Shown here piece after piece: positions 26,015 through 37,343 of a stretch of 64,000 nucleotides of DNA. The notes beneath the pieces were generated by a model. It ran no database searches, had not been told where the DNA came from, and saw only the letters and a list, made by a program, of their open reading frames with translations. The stretch lies in the NCBI GenBank assembly GCA_938743325.2, contig OW568869.1, positions 558,001 through 622,000 of the forward strand, given 5' to 3'. The position numbers were made by a program, and so were the translations under genes. Origin of the DNA: Pycnococcus provasolii (lineage: Eukaryota > Chlorophyta > Pseudoscourfieldiophyceae > Pseudoscourfieldiales > Pycnococcaceae). Position 1 is the first letter of the stretch; the number at the start of each line of letters is the position of its first letter.

Positions 26015-29000
26015 CTATCGATCGGGCGCCAGAGCCTGCTCCACGATGCGCTTCATCTCCTCAAGGTGAATCGCCAGGCTCGCGGTTGCCGTGCTAGCCT
26101 GCGTCGCGCGGCCGACGTATCGGATCTTCTGGCGGTGTTCCCATCCACGGGCGATACACGCCGCGGCGTAGCGTGGTTGAACGTAGCTCCAGCATCCCAT
26201 GTTCTTCGGCTCCTCCTGGCACCAAACCACCTCCGCATTCGGGTAACGTTCCACGACGTCCGTGAGCAAATCGTGCGGGAAGGGAGCAACCTGCTCCAGA
26301 CGTACGAGAACGACGTCGCGTGATTTCCTGAAAATTGTTTACGAGATGGCGGGTGAGCAAAGCATTAGATAACGCCAAATAAATTAAGGTAAATTATGTG
26401 CATCCCAGTACGTCACCACGACATCGGCTGGCCAAACAGGGTTATCAAGCCGTTATCAGCCGCGTCGTCCCTTAAAGGATGCGAATTCAATGTTGCGTGT
26501 TCATGCAAATCTAGCTGCTCGTGGCAAAATACATAAAGTGATTCGAACAGCCAGTCTCAAAAGAAGAAGCACGCATTTCAAAAAAAAAAAAAAAAAAAAA
26601 GCAAACAAAAACGTACTTCTGTCTTCTCACGCGGTTGAGCGCATAGTAAATCTGGCCGCTGCATAGCACAACACGGCGTATCGAGGTGGGTGGCAGGTTG
26701 TACTGCTCCTGCGTCACCGGGTGCAAACCCAAGTGCCTCGTGTTGTCGCCGGGTGCTCCGTCATCAATCACGCGAAAGAAGTGCGTTCCGGTGGTGAAGT
26801 CGGACAGATCACTTCGAGCGAGACGGTGATGCAGCAGAAACTTGGGTGCAAACACCACGAGCGGCTTATCGAACGAACGATTCATCTGGCGACGAAGCAG
26901 GTGAAAGTACTGTGCGGGCGTAGTGGGAATGCAGACGTGCACATTCGCCTGTGCCTCGCTCTCGAGGCGAAGGTACTTGGTCATGAGTCGCATCCACTGC
27001 GCCATGCCAATGCGCCCGCCAGACTCACTAGCCATGTTGGAGAACGTGGTGAACTCGCCGCCGTTGCCCGTTAGGCCACCATCCTCGCCCTTCGTTGAAA
27101 AGTGGTCGTGCAGCTTGTGCAGTAGCGCCGCGCGATCTGGATCCGACTCACCGTGGTGGTTGCTCGCTTCGTCATCGCTTTCATCCTTGTGCAGGTGCTC
27201 GCCAAGGACTGCCGCAAGTTCGTCGGCGTTAATCCAGCCATTGTTATCGGGATCGAGCGCCGCGAAGCTGCGCCGAATCAGGGCAACGTCACGCTCGCTC
27301 GCACCTGGCAGGTGGTCGGCATCGTCGTTGACCATCTGAAGGAATCGCTCGACGCGGGCACTCGAGTGGTCTGGACCCTGTCCGTCAAAGCCGTGCGGCA
27401 GCAGAAGCACGAGATTGCTCGCGAGATTCCACTTCTCTTCCGCACTCATCACGTACGTGTCGATGATCGACTGCGCAACGTTCGCAAAGTCGCCAAACTG
27501 AGCTTCCCACAGGACGAGACTCTTAGCAAAGCTCTCGTGATTTCCCGCATTGGCTCCCACCAGGCTGTATCCGTATTCAAATCCAAGAACAGCCGCCTCG
27601 CTAAGAGGCGAGTCGACCGCCTCGAAGCGCTCCTGGTACCCGGGCATGATTTCGTTGAGCGGGACAACGCACCCACCCGACGCGCTGTTGACGTCGCGAA
27701 CTATCGTGTGGCGCTGCCCGAATGTCCCTCTCGCGCTGTCTTGCCCGCTGAGACGCACGCGGTACGCACCGTAGTTCAGGCCCATGAGCGGGTCGTCGTC
27801 GTCGCCACTGTCGGCGGGGCTGTTGCCGCGCTCCATGGAAAGGTGACGGCGCACGCGCTCGATCGGCCCCGCGCTGCGATGAAGCAGGAGCGTACCGAAC
27901 GCCAGAGCCTCTGCCGTTGCCCAGTCGACGCGTTCCGTGTCGGACGTGCAAAGCCCACCGACATTCTCGCGGTAGAATTTCAGCACGTCCGGATGCGCCT
28001 CGAATGTGTTTGGCGAAGGTCGGTACATCACGCGTTGGCAGAGCGTGCCGCGCACAAATCGCAGCGTGCTGAGCGGCAGTCCGGTGGGCTCTGGAGGCCG
28101 CCTTTCCTGTGCTGCACGACCTGGCTGCAGCGAGCTCATCAGCGCGCGCAGCTGCCATCCACGCTCAAGAAACCAGCTTCGATCGTCCAGCTCGAATGCG
28201 CTCTGCGCATTCCTCGACGCGTCTAGCGACGCGTCCAGCGCCTTGCGATTGATCTCCACCGTCTCGGCATCCATGATTCCCTCCGCCGCCAGCAGCGCGC
28301 CGTACGACGTGGGCAGCGTCGAATGCCCGGCAATGCACTCGTTGTACAGCATCGGCTGAGTCACGCTCGGGTCGTCCGACTCGTTGTGCCCCAGGCGGCG
28401 GTAGCAGCGCAGCACCAGAACGGCGTCGCGGTTGAAGCGCGCGCGGAATGCCGCGCACAGCCGCGCACCGTCCACGCACGCCTCCGGATCGTCGCCGTTG
28501 GCGAAGATCACCGGGCACGCGGCGGCGGCGGCATATGCCGACGCGCAGTGGGAACTCGAGTACAGTGCGTCGGGCGTCGTCGTGAACCCAATGCCATTGT
28601 CCACGACGATGTGAACCGCACCGCCAATTGTGTACCCGTCGAGGCGCGATAGCATGCCGCTCTCCGCGGATATGCCCTGTCCCGCGAATGCGGCATCGCC
28701 GTGCACGACAACGGCCCACCGTCGCCTTTTTGCCGCGGCGTCGATGGGAGCACCCTCCGGCGCGTCCACCTGCTGCCTTGCACGGCACGCTCCAAGCACG
28801 AGCGGCGTGACGTGCTCGAGGTGCGAAGGATTCGGCGCGAGGCGCACCACCAGCCGCTTCGTGGACGAGTGCAGCAGCGTTGGTGCGGCATCGCCAGGGT
28901 TGGGAACGGCGGTGAATGTCACGACACCAGTTGCGGGTAGGTGGTACTTGACGTCGCCGACGTGCACTTTCGACTGCTTGCCTTCCATCTCCGCGCACAG

Positions 29001-29936
29001 CTGCGCGTACTTCTTTCCGAGTACATTGACGAGCACGTTCAGCCGGCCTCGGTGCGCCATGCCAAGGTCCACGCTTACCGCGCCGTGAGCTGCGGCACGC
29101 TTCAGGATGTGGTACAAAGCTGGCATGAGAGCATCTGACCCCTCGATTCCAAATCGCTTGCTGGTTTTGAAGTGTCGGCTTAAGCTGTGCTCGAGAGCCT
29201 CGGCACGCTGGAGGTCTTGCAGCAGAGCGCGTCTTGCGTCCGGCGGCCAAGCCTTTGCTCTTCGGTCGGGGCAGGTTCTCCGTTCCATCTGCTGGAACAG
29301 CCACTGTTCCGCCTTCGCGTCGTTCACGGCACGAGCGTCCAGTGCAAGCGAACCCGTGTAGGCGTGGTGTAAGTTGTCGACGTTGACGTTGGTCATGTTG
29401 TCTGTCCACCCGAGTGATGGTCTTGGCTTGGCGTCAATTTTTGGTGGCGCACGTCGTGACGAACGCAAGTGCCCTCTCGCGCGCTGGAGCGGGTCAAGCG
29501 CGGCGTGCGCGTGTCCGTAGGAGCGGTACGACAAGGCCAGGGAGACGTCGTCGAGGTGCTTGTTATTCTGCTGATGCTTTTCCCAGTTTGGGTTCGGATT
29601 CTTTTCGTGGTCGGTAGAAGCAGAAGCATTGCGGTTGGTGGTGGTGGTGGTGGTCGTCGTTGCATTTGTTGTTGTTGATGATGAGGCGAAGCAAGCATAA
29701 GACCGTGGTCTTGCCAGACTTTGGTCTGCGCTTCTGGCCATCCCACCAAACGCACCAACCGTGGCTGAGGAAAGTGCAAGTGGTCGAAACGCCGCACTCT
29801 TATCTCGCGTTTCCAGCGCGCGCTCGCCTAGCGCCCTACTGCGTGGTCGTATCGCCAAACTGACATAATGTGTTATGGATAGAACACCACCACCACCAGC
29901 ACAAGAGCCCGTGAAGACGCGAACACTCGGGAACAT
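26015..29936 (-). CDS. OGDH: 2-oxoglutarate dehydrogenase E1 with inserted EF-hand segment (one intron)
   Basis: Exon 1 (29936-26617) and exon 2 (26327-26015) join across a 289-nt intron (GTACGT...TTTTCAG), which restores RRQKKSRDVVLVRLEQVAPF and the C-terminal VVWCQEEPKNMGCWSYVQPR. Predicted length is about 1210 residues from the first ATG. E1 decarboxylates 2-oxoglutarate in the TCA cycle using thiamine diphosphate. Seen motifs: SYRSYGHAHAALDPL, GMAHRGRLNVL, GDAAFAGQGI, DNGIGFTT, the YRRLGHNESDDP segment, LSGQDSARGTFGQRH and EAQFGDFAN. Between HSSARVERFLQM and CIPTTPAQYFHLLRRQ lies about 110 extra residues with a canonical EF-hand loop DPDNNGWINADE (27219-27254), about residues 895-906. The N-terminus is Arg/Ser/Thr-rich and free of clustered acids, as in mitochondrial presequences. 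An internal start at 29741 (MARSADQSLARPRSY) is equally plausible. Confidence 0.9.
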
Positions 29937-30188
29937 CGAGAATCGTCCACCTAAGCCAAAAAAGCCTAAGCTGCACCACCTAAACGAGGAAACTGAAACT
30001 GACACCCTGGAAGAAACCACTACCACCACCACACATGATTGACAAGCTTCGAACGCGAGCGGCGACACCTCCTAACCTATTGTAGTCCTTGAAGACACGT
30101 CAGCAGTGCGCGTGCATGAAAAGCCACTGACTGGGAGCAGAGACTAATGAAGCCGTGCGAGGGAGAACAAAGCAGGCGGCGGAGGAAA

Positions 30189-30345
30189 GCGAACCCTAAC
30201 CCGAATGCCCGAACCCTAATCCTAATGGCCGAACCCTACTAGCTAGGAAGAACCCTAATACCCTAATCTTCAGTTCTACCCTACTTGTTCGCTTACCCTT
30301 AAATAAAAGGGTATTAGGGTATTAGGGCATTAGGGTTACGGAGGC
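30189..30345. repeat. Opposed telomere-like units in a divergent promoter
   Basis: ACCCTAA units run forward from about 30189 to 30270 and TTAGGG-type units follow at about 30307-30338, so the set forms a loose inverted repeat (ACCCTAATACCCTAAT against ATTAGGGTATTAGGG). It lies between the OGDH and RPAP3 starts. Confidence 0.75.
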
Positions 30346-30470
30346 CGCGTGTCTAGACGTCTTCTTGTTTTGGGCTCCGAATCCTCTCAGTCATTCTTCA
30401 CATAAGTTTTCCTGGATCGCTCGCTCTCTCTCATTCTCCGAAGAAGAAGAAGAAGAAGTACCAGTAAAGT

Positions 30471-32381
30471 ATGTCGTCCGGCGGTATGGTCCCTGACTCC
30501 GTATTGAATAAGTTGCCTGATGGTGTTCGTGAGTCTGCGTCGATCCAGATGCAAATCAGACGTAACGCAGAGGAAGTACACGGTATGATTTCCGACGTTT
30601 CGTCGTGGTCCAAACAACTTAACGCTCTTGACGTCGCGCTCATGTCGGAATCATCACCCCTCCAAGGGGGAGAGGGATCGTCAGTGGTTGATTCCTCCTC
30701 CTCCTCCTTCGCTGCCGATCCGCCGATCCGTGGACGAGCTATCTCCGCACATATGAATAACTTGCCGTCCTCGTCCTCGTCCTCGGCGGTTCAAAAAAAA
30801 GTCGTTGTGAAAAAGAAGAAGAAAGTGAAAAGAAAGGATGTCAAGAGGTGGAACGATGCAGAGGGAAGACAAAAGGCGAGTGCGGCGGGACACACGTACG
30901 ACTACTTTAAAGATAAGTGGGATACGTTTGACTACGACGCGGCGATGCAGAGCTCAGAAGATGAGGATGGGGAGGAAGAGGAGGTGGAGGAGGAGGTGGA
31001 GGAGGAAGTCTTGGTGGAAGATACGACGACGACCACCAACAACAACACATCTGCATCGGCTCTGCCTTCGTACTACCCCACAGGAAAGTCTGTGCCTGCC
31101 GCGGACGCAAGGGCGCCGAGCGCAGTCGCACCTGCCCAACGAACGCAAAGCAATGACTCCGTGCCGGATACCGAGGCGGAGCGCGCAAAGGCGACAGGAA
31201 ACGAGTACTTCAAGCAGCAGGAGTTTGAGATCGCCGCGCTGCAGTACACACGCGCGCTTGCGGCGCTGAATGGTGACGCTTCGACGACAGGGCGAACTGC
31301 GTCGGTGCTGCTCGCAAATCGCGCGCTCTGCCGACTGCGCACAGGCGACGCGAAAGAAGCGGCGTTGGATGGATCGGCGGCCGTGAAGGCTGACGGCGAG
31401 TATCCCAAGGCTTGGGCGCGCCGGGGAATGGCGCTGCGAGCTACAGGGCGTCTGCTCGACGCGGTCGAGGACTTTGAGACAGCACTGCGTCTCGACCCGG
31501 CAGCCAAAGACGTAAGAGAGGCACTGCGTTCCGTGGTGAGCGAGTACGAAGCGAAGGAAGGCTTAGACAAAATTCGTGCAAGTGGGCGTGTGCAGGCTGT
31601 GGACATTCCCGTCAAGCTCGTGTCGCCCACACCGCCGAAACAAAAGAAGGTGGATACGAGTGCTGCTCCGGCGGAACAGCAGAAGGGCCCGTCTTCGTCG
31701 GACGCGGCTGCTTCTTCGTCGCCATCGGCAACGGCGGCACCTGCTCGTGGCGCAATGGCTCGTGCGATGGCGAAGGCTGAGGCAGCGGCGGCGCACGCAG
31801 CCGCCAAGGCGCAGGCGGCGAGGGAGGAGGCTGCCGCGGCTGCGGCTGCGGCTGCGGCTGCCGCTGCTCCTGCACCCACACCTCAATCGGCGCCCGTGCC
31901 GCCGGTGGCTGGAGCCCCAAAGCCGCAGAAAGCGAAGGAGGAGGCTGCCGTGGCTGCGGCTGCGGCTGCTCCTGCACCCACACCTCAATCGGCGCCGGTG
32001 CCGCCGGTGGCTGGAGCTCGCGCGCCTACGACGGGCGCTGAGCTTGAGCGACTTTGGAAGGAAAGTCGAGGCGAGCAGGCAAGCGAGGAGGCGGTCATCG
32101 CAAGTCTGGATGCCGCAAATCTTCCTGCACTGCTGAAGCAAAGCTTGACGGCAGATTTGCTCGTAGGCCTGACACTTGCTAGCCTTCGGTGCTGCACGTC
32201 GTCTGGCGGCGGCGATGCACACGCCGCCGCGGTGCTTGGCGCGCTGCCGAACGTTCCTCGGTTCTCGATGATTCGCATGTTCATCGTTGGCAAGGACAAG
32301 GCGTCGCTAGTCCAGGCTTTCGACACGGCGCTGTCCGCCGGCGCCGATGTCAAGGCGGTTAGAAGCGCTTTTGGCGTGTAA
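30471..32381 (+). CDS. RPAP3: RPAP3-like TPR co-chaperone of the R2TP complex
   Basis: The 636-residue protein has an N-terminal segment (IQMQIRRNAEEVHGMISDV) and a TYDYFKDKWDTFDYDAA block typical of RPAP3/SPAG1. After an acidic linker comes one three-unit TPR domain at about residues 234-345 (AERAKATGNEYFKQQEFE, then YPKAWARRGMALRATGRL), which binds the HSP90/HSP70 tail. A long Ala/Pro linker holds an internal duplication of PAPTPQSAPVPPVAGA. The last about 120 residues (GAELERLWKESR to LSAGADVKAVRSAFGV) match the RPAP3 C-terminal domain that contacts RUVBL proteins. R2TP assembles RNA polymerases, snoRNPs and PIKKs, and in algae also axonemal dyneins. Only one TPR set is present, whereas animal RPAP3 has two. 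Confidence 0.85.
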   Translation: MSSGGMVPDSVLNKLPDGVRESASIQMQIRRNAEEVHGMISDVSSWSKQLNALDVALMSESSPLQGGEGSSVVDSSSSSFAADPPIRGRAISAHMNNLPSSSSSSAVQKKVVVKKKKKVKRKDVKRWNDAEGRQKASAAGHTYDYFKDKWDTFDYDAAMQSSEDEDGEEEEVEEEVEEEVLVEDTTTTTNNNTSASALPSYYPTGKSVPAADARAPSAVAPAQRTQSNDSVPDTEAERAKATGNEYFKQQEFEIAALQYTRALAALNGDASTTGRTASVLLANRALCRLRTGDAKEAALDGSAAVKADGEYPKAWARRGMALRATGRLLDAVEDFETALRLDPAAKDVREALRSVVSEYEAKEGLDKIRASGRVQAVDIPVKLVSPTPPKQKKVDTSAAPAEQQKGPSSSDAAASSSPSATAAPARGAMARAMAKAEAAAAHAAAKAQAAREEAAAAAAAAAAAAAPAPTPQSAPVPPVAGAPKPQKAKEEAAVAAAAAAPAPTPQSAPVPPVAGARAPTTGAELERLWKESRGEQASEEAVIASLDAANLPALLKQSLTADLLVGLTLASLRCCTSSGGGDAHAAAVLGALPNVPRFSMIRMFIVGKDKASLVQAFDTALSAGADVKAVRSAFGV

Positions 32382-32411
32382 GAAATGATAGAAGTGTGAT
32401 TCACTGTTCTT

Positions 32412-33356
32412 TTACAGCCGCAGCGCCACGGTCCTTGCAACGTCCACCGCCTCGCGTGACAGGTTGTTTTGGTTGAGCCACTCGACCAAAGCTGTGAGCG
32501 CATCAAGCGTGCTGTTGTGCTCGTGTCCTCTTGCGTAAATGTTTTCCTCAAGTGCACATCTCAGCTGAGCTTCTTCTTCTGTCCACGGGCGTTTGTCACA
32601 GTCATCACACGAGTGTTTCAACATGTTGTCTGCGGCTGTTTGCAGGGCACATCTGAGTCTTTCTCTGTTTGGGAACCACACTCCTGTGGTTCTTGCGTAC
32701 GGAGCAGCTGGCTGGAACGCGCACGGCGATCGCGCGTTTATCGTTCCGTACGGTACGGTTGGAATTTTGTGTGGAGTAGTTTCCCCGTTGTTGTTGTTGT
32801 TGTTGTTTGTATTATTGCTTTGTGGTTCTTCATCTGCTGATGAGTACAAACGAGTACCACCATGTTGAAGGTTCGCCATTGAAGATGGTGCAGAGTTCGC
32901 CAAGTTATTCGGCGTGCGCGGTTCTTCCGATGACGTGCCTGTCAAGCGTTCCCTTTGGCTGGCATGTTCTTCTCCACCAGACGTTACCAATCTTCCTCCC
33001 AAGGCTGCACACTCCTCCAAGGCAGAAAGGCCATCACCACCACCACCACCACCACCACCTTCACCAAGACTACCTGCTTGAAATGGTGATGGTGACGCAA
33101 ACATGAACCCACCTGGATTAACAGGAGGATTAGCAGGAGGAGGACCATCACGAGGGAATGAGAGCGGGTCTAATAAGACACTGACACTACTATTGTCCGA
33201 ATTGGAATTGGAATTGGAATTCGAAGGGGAGGTATTCTTGAGGTCTGCACCACCACCACCACCACCACCTAGAAGGAGCTGCTCTGCTGAAGGAAGTTCC
33301 AAGGAAGCTGCGTCGAAGGCGGCATCGAAGGCGGCGGCGGCAGAGTTGTCCGCCAT
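32412..33356 (-). CDS. Unknown low-complexity protein with conserved-looking C-terminus
   Basis: A 314-residue frame starts at the ATG at 33356 and ends 31 bp after the RPAP3 stop, converging with it. The first about 210 residues are low complexity (Ala, Gly, Asn, Ser runs from microsatellites). The last about 100 residues look folded and helical: VWFPNRERLRCALQTAAD, then HSCDDCDKRPWTEEEAQLRC and VEWLNQNNLSREAVDVARTV. The two halves of this region may be a duplicated helical unit (RLRCAL and QLRCAL). I do not recognise the family. The layout is common among transcription or RNA regulators, but nothing here proves that. It shares a divergent gap with the bZIP gene. Confidence 0.6.
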   Translation of the reverse strand: MADNSAAAAFDAAFDAASLELPSAEQLLLGGGGGGGADLKNTSPSNSNSNSNSDNSSVSVLLDPLSFPRDGPPPANPPVNPGGFMFASPSPFQAGSLGEGGGGGGGGDGLSALEECAALGGRLVTSGGEEHASQRERLTGTSSEEPRTPNNLANSAPSSMANLQHGGTRLYSSADEEPQSNNTNNNNNNNGETTPHKIPTVPYGTINARSPCAFQPAAPYARTTGVWFPNRERLRCALQTAADNMLKHSCDDCDKRPWTEEEAQLRCALEENIYARGHEHNSTLDALTALVEWLNQNNLSREAVDVARTVALRL

Positions 33357-33454
33357 AATAAGTTACTGTACCAACAGAGGAAAATGAAGGAACAGAAACG
33401 TCTTTTCAAGGGATCCTATTTTTAAAACCCCGAATTCAAAATCTGAGAAAAAAT

Positions 33455-33523
33455 CCAAACCCCTAAACCCAACCCCTAAACCCCTAAAACCCAACCCCTA
33501 AACCCAAACCCAACCCCTAATAA
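33455..33523. repeat. Telomere-like AACCCCTAAACC tract in a divergent promoter
   Basis: At least seven CCCCTAAA-type units separated by AACCC spacers lie between the unknown gene starting at 33356 and the bZIP gene starting at 33779. The unit has an extra C relative to the CCCTAA tracts elsewhere. Confidence 0.8.
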
Positions 33524-33778
33524 ACAAAACTGAAAATAAATATCCCGGCGTGAAATCGGATTCTCCCCCCCTTCAGTTCCCCCAAAGAGAAGGGGTGAAA
33601 TCTCAGGAATGATTCTAAGCCACGGAAATTTCAATATTCAAGCAAACCATCGGGACCCGCTTGGGAGAAGAACCCTCCCGCTTGTGTGCCACAACCTTCT
33701 TCTAGTTCTTTTCCAACACGCTCCTTCGTGTCATTCCCTCACTGTCACTGTACTGTGAGCCTGTGAGGGCGTTGTTGT

Positions 33779-35161
33779 ATGGCAGAGCACCTTGTGCCCA
33801 CAGCTGTGCTGAGTGCTGGTGCTGGTGCTACAGGTGCTTTTGCTGGTGCTTCTACTGACGACGTATTTGACTTTGTCATGAAAGGCTCAGGTATTGGGTC
33901 ACCTGGGTCACCTGTTGCAACAGGTGGTACCGGGGGGTACGCGACGCGAAACAAAGCTCACGCGCCCGGCGGAAACACGCACGGGGCGGGCTCGCACACG
34001 CAAACAAAAGCAAAGGAAAATAAAAGGAACAATAAAGGACAGACGACGGTGGCACCGCCAGAGGCGTCAGCAGCGACGGGAGAAGGAAACAACGACAACG
34101 GCTCTTACCCGCACGCGCCACCGCAGTTTCCAAACGCCATGTTCGCGATGCACGTGCCGCCGTTCGCGGACACGAACATCGCACCCATGTCGTACAACAA
34201 CGTCGGACCGGCCATGCCGTCGGGAGGGTACGCGCCTGTGACGACGAACACCGCCGCGGGGGGTATGCTCCCGCCAATAAACGCGCTCTCGCCAAGAACA
34301 TTCTCAGGGAACATGGACGACATCCTGCTTCCGTCAGGACCATTCCCAACAGACGCCACCGTGCCTTCACACAACCAAGACCCTCTCCGAGTGTTCGATA
34401 TCAACGCGTCCGGCGGCGGAATGCCATTGCCGTACGGAAGCACGCTCTTCGACGGACCAACCACGACGGGATACCTCGGTGACAGTTTGTTACCAGGCAT
34501 GATGCCCGTAGGCATGGGTATGGCGACGGACCCGCTACTCTTGAAGGCTGACGTACTAGCAGATTTGGCGAGCTCGCGTCCACGAACGCCGAGCATGCAA
34601 CCTGGCTCGGCGAGCGCGAATGTCGCGGCGGCAATTGCACAGGCTGAACCGAGCGTGATTGCTACCGAGACACGAAGTCGACGTTCACGTGGAGGAGCGG
34701 GAGCGGCGGCGGCGGCAGCAACAGGAGCAGGCGATGATCCGATGGACCTCTCGGGACCGCACGACAGGAAGGAAGCCGCAGGTGGTTCGTCAGCACGCGA
34801 TGCCTCAGGTTCGAAGCGGAAGGCCGCTGACCTCGATCGCATGAAGAGCGATGCGGCTGCTGCCACAGCCGCGGCGAACAGTCCCGCAGACATGGACGAC
34901 GAGGAGGACGGTACAGAACTACAAGATGGAGAGGGCGAAGTGGTAGATGAGAAGGAGCGCAAGCGATTGAAGAGGCTGCTCCGTAATCGTGTCTCTGCTC
35001 AGCAGGCACGTGAACGCAAGAAGTGCTATGTGGGTAACCTTGAGGCGCGCGTGAAGGAGCTGGAGTCAAATGTCGGCTCGCTCGAGATGAAGGTGAAGAC
35101 GCTCGAGCGCGAGAAGTTCATGCTTCTCGAGCTGCTGAAGCGCGAAGATCCTCCAGCCTAA
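33779..35161 (+). CDS. HY5: HY5-like bZIP transcription factor
   Basis: The 460-residue protein ends in a bZIP domain (about residues 393-455). The basic region [21 protein letters not shown] is the plant HY5/HYH signature, followed by a leucine zipper ([19 protein letters not shown]...[12 protein letters not shown]). HY5 binds G-box and ACGT elements and drives light-regulated gene expression. The long N-terminus is Gly/Ala/Asn/Pro-rich and disordered, with an acidic patch ([17 protein letters not shown]) just before the basic region. I could not see a plant-type COP1-binding VP motif, so COP1 control cannot be inferred. It has no intron. The protein is also good evidence that the organism belongs to the green lineage. 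Confidence 0.9.
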   Translation: MAEHLVPTAVLSAGAGATGAFAGASTDDVFDFVMKGSGIGSPGSPVATGGTGGYATRNKAHAPGGNTHGAGSHTQTKAKENKRNNKGQTTVAPPEASAATGEGNNDNGSYPHAPPQFPNAMFAMHVPPFADTNIAPMSYNNVGPAMPSGGYAPVTTNTAAGGMLPPINALSPRTFSGNMDDILLPSGPFPTDATVPSHNQDPLRVFDINASGGGMPLPYGSTLFDGPTTTGYLGDSLLPGMMPVGMGMATDPLLLKADVLADLASSRPRTPSMQPGSASANVAAAIAQAEPSVIATETRSRRSRGGAGAAAAAATGAGDDPMDLSGPHDRKEAAGGSSARDASGSKRKAADLDRMKSDAAAATAAANSPADMDDEEDGTELQDGEGEVVDEKERKRLKRLLRNRVSAQQARERKKCYVGNLEARVKELESNVGSLEMKVKTLEREKFMLLELLKREDPPA

Positions 35162-36216
35162 GATCGCTCATTCAATTGTCTAATAAATTCACTTCGTCCA
35201 ACTGTTATTCATTCACACAATTCACATTCATAATTCAGCCCATTCACTGCGCGTTTTTGTACATGGCGCAAAAGATTTTCGAAGGTTGTATGTATCACTC
35301 TATCAGGGCGTTTTCGTTGGCATAGTGAGGGCTCCGGTTGCGACTTGTTGTCGCTGTTGTCGTCGCCATCGCCACCAACCGTGCAATCAACACGATGACT
35401 CAAGGGTCACATTTACTACTCTAAGGTTTAGTACGATACCTATAGACTACTCGTGAGTTCTGGGTATGATTTCTTGACGTCACCGGCAAATCGTGACGTT
35501 CCGGTTAATGGTGCGAAGGACCTGCGGGAAGGTTGCAAGGTGGGAAGGTGATCGCTGTTCTCCAGCCAAGCACAGGCTCAAAGAGACGCGAGAGAGCGTT
35601 GATAGCACCCTCGCAAAGATGCAAACACGGGATGCTGACTTGATAGATCAGAGGACACCACCGATCACACCGGTCCCAGAACCTACTCCCAGAGCGCGTC
35701 TCAACGCAACGAGCAAGCAATCATGAATAAGGTTAGGTAGGATCAACACGTTGGCCTGCCTGAGATCCTGCTACCGTAAATCAGCGTGGACGCCCGTGGA
35801 GTGTGGACTTCCTTGCGTGTTATGTTAGGACTGTCCGTAGTGGTACCGTAGTGTCAGTGCCTGCCCAGTCTGCCAGTGGCAAATTTTCATGCAAATTTGT
35901 ACGACTTGGCCGGTCCGGTGGGGGCCGGTGCCCGGTGCCGGGCCGGACGAACTTGACGGACGCGCAATCGCCTTTGTGGGACGAACTTGAACTTGAACTT
36001 GTTCGCCGGTACCACACGGTAAATTTACGATAGTTGAGCTTCCTCCCTCCCTCCCCTCCGGCCGGGCGCTTCGGCGCTGGCGACAAATTGCCCGCACCGA
36101 CAACTTGCCCACTGGTACCACCTAGGGCATCTTCATCGCTCTCTCCTTGTCGTGTGCTTGTACAAGGCTTAAGCTTACTTGGTGGTCTCCGCCTCCGTCT
36201 CACTTCTTTCTGCTAT
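35162..36216. other. About 1 kb non-coding region
   Basis: I see no convincing gene. Notable items are a GC-rich partly palindromic stretch at 35908-35950 (GGCCGGTCCGGTGGGGGCCGG, then GCCGGGCCGGAC) and a GAACTT repeat at 35980-36002. The right end is presumably the promoter of the gene starting at 36217. Confidence 0.55.
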
Positions 36217-37191
36217 ATGTTCGGCGGCCTCGCAGGCTCGCTCGTGGGCACGGGCTCGGAGAACTACCGACAGGAGAACCTAAGGGGACGACTCTGGAGT
36301 GAGGCGAACCGGGCGGACCGGGCGCGACACTTCAGCAACTCGAGCATATCGTTCGGCGGGGAGGCGCCGCTCGCGTTCGATGGCAAGCCGCGCTTTAACG
36401 ACACAGCAGCACGTCTTAAAATAGGCTCGAATACGACCGCCGCGACGTCATTCCCCGCTCCCCCGGGCGTCGAGCCCGTCGACGGAAAGGCTGCCGGGCA
36501 GGTGTACCACTACGGAGTGCCGGCCAACCTGGTGCGCGAGAGCTCCACAGTAGGCACCGCGCCTCACGCGATCCCGCCGTTCGCGAGTGGCGCGGGGGGA
36601 GGGCCGGTGAAGGGGACGCAGCTGCAGGAGCTAAGCCACAGCGACTTTCTCGGTGGGAAGGGCTACTACGTCGGGCCGGAGTACGGCACCTTTGCGATGC
36701 GCCGACCAGTGCACACCCTGGAGCCGGAGATCAAAACGCGCCTCGGAGCAGGCGACTTCACGCACCCGCCGGGCCCGAACAATCCAAGCGTTGGCATGGG
36801 CCAGCTCGAGCGCGAGTACAAGTCTGTGAGCCAGGCGCTGAAGCCTCCGGGCGCCGCGCCCGAAAGCTTGGTCAGCGATGTGGAGAAAACGAGGCGCTTC
36901 GACAGCTACCAGACGATGCAAAAGGAACGCACGAAGCACTCGAGAAGTGCCGCGGGACCTCGCGAGGGGTTCACTAGGCCATTGACGAGCAGCCAGATGA
37001 TCGGCTGGACCAGCGCCGGCGCCGGCGCGCTGCCTGATGGATTCGCGCAGAACACGCTCGGTCCTGGCCTTCCCCGCTCGACGAATACCACAGGACCGGG
37101 CATGAAATGCCACCGCGAGACGCGCGTCAGGCAGAGCCTGCTCGTCGGCGCGAGGCATGTCAACGGATACGGAGGTCAAGGGTGCCTGTGA
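36217..37191 (+). CDS. Unknown Gly/Pro-rich soluble protein
   Basis: The likely start is the ATG at 36217 (MFGGLAGSLVGTGSENYRQE), giving 324 residues; the frame is open further upstream but with low-complexity, 5'UTR-like sequence. There is no signal peptide or membrane segment. The protein is rich in Gly, Pro, Arg and short aromatic turns (GYYVGPEYGTFAMRRPVH, REGFTRPLTSSQMIGWT). This composition of extended loops resembles microtubule-inner or flagellar-associated proteins, but I cannot match a family, so that is only an impression. It contains few cysteines and no catalytic motif. Confidence 0.6.
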   Translation: MFGGLAGSLVGTGSENYRQENLRGRLWSEANRADRARHFSNSSISFGGEAPLAFDGKPRFNDTAARLKIGSNTTAATSFPAPPGVEPVDGKAAGQVYHYGVPANLVRESSTVGTAPHAIPPFASGAGGGPVKGTQLQELSHSDFLGGKGYYVGPEYGTFAMRRPVHTLEPEIKTRLGAGDFTHPPGPNNPSVGMGQLEREYKSVSQALKPPGAAPESLVSDVEKTRRFDSYQTMQKERTKHSRSAAGPREGFTRPLTSSQMIGWTSAGAGALPDGFAQNTLGPGLPRSTNTTGPGMKCHRETRVRQSLLVGARHVNGYGGQGCL

Positions 37192-37343
37192 AATACTAAT
37201 AATTTTTTCTTTCAAAATCCATCCACGAATACAATTCCCTTCGTTGCGCCATCTGTCAGTTCTGAAGTACACGAATGCATGTCAGCATGTCGCCTTGCAC
37301 AGACGGGTTGTATTTTATTCTTAGAAATGGAGTTGAGCTTATA

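Noticed and set aside
27153-29409. Long frames on both strands overlapping OGDH (357 and 414 codons)
   Set aside because: They overlap clear OGDH motifs in the proper frame and have Arg/Ala-biased shadow composition.
35820-36203. Minus-strand 127-codon frame in the 35-36 kb gap
   Set aside because: Pro/Arg/Ser-rich, spans the GC palindrome and GAACTT repeat, no recognisable features.
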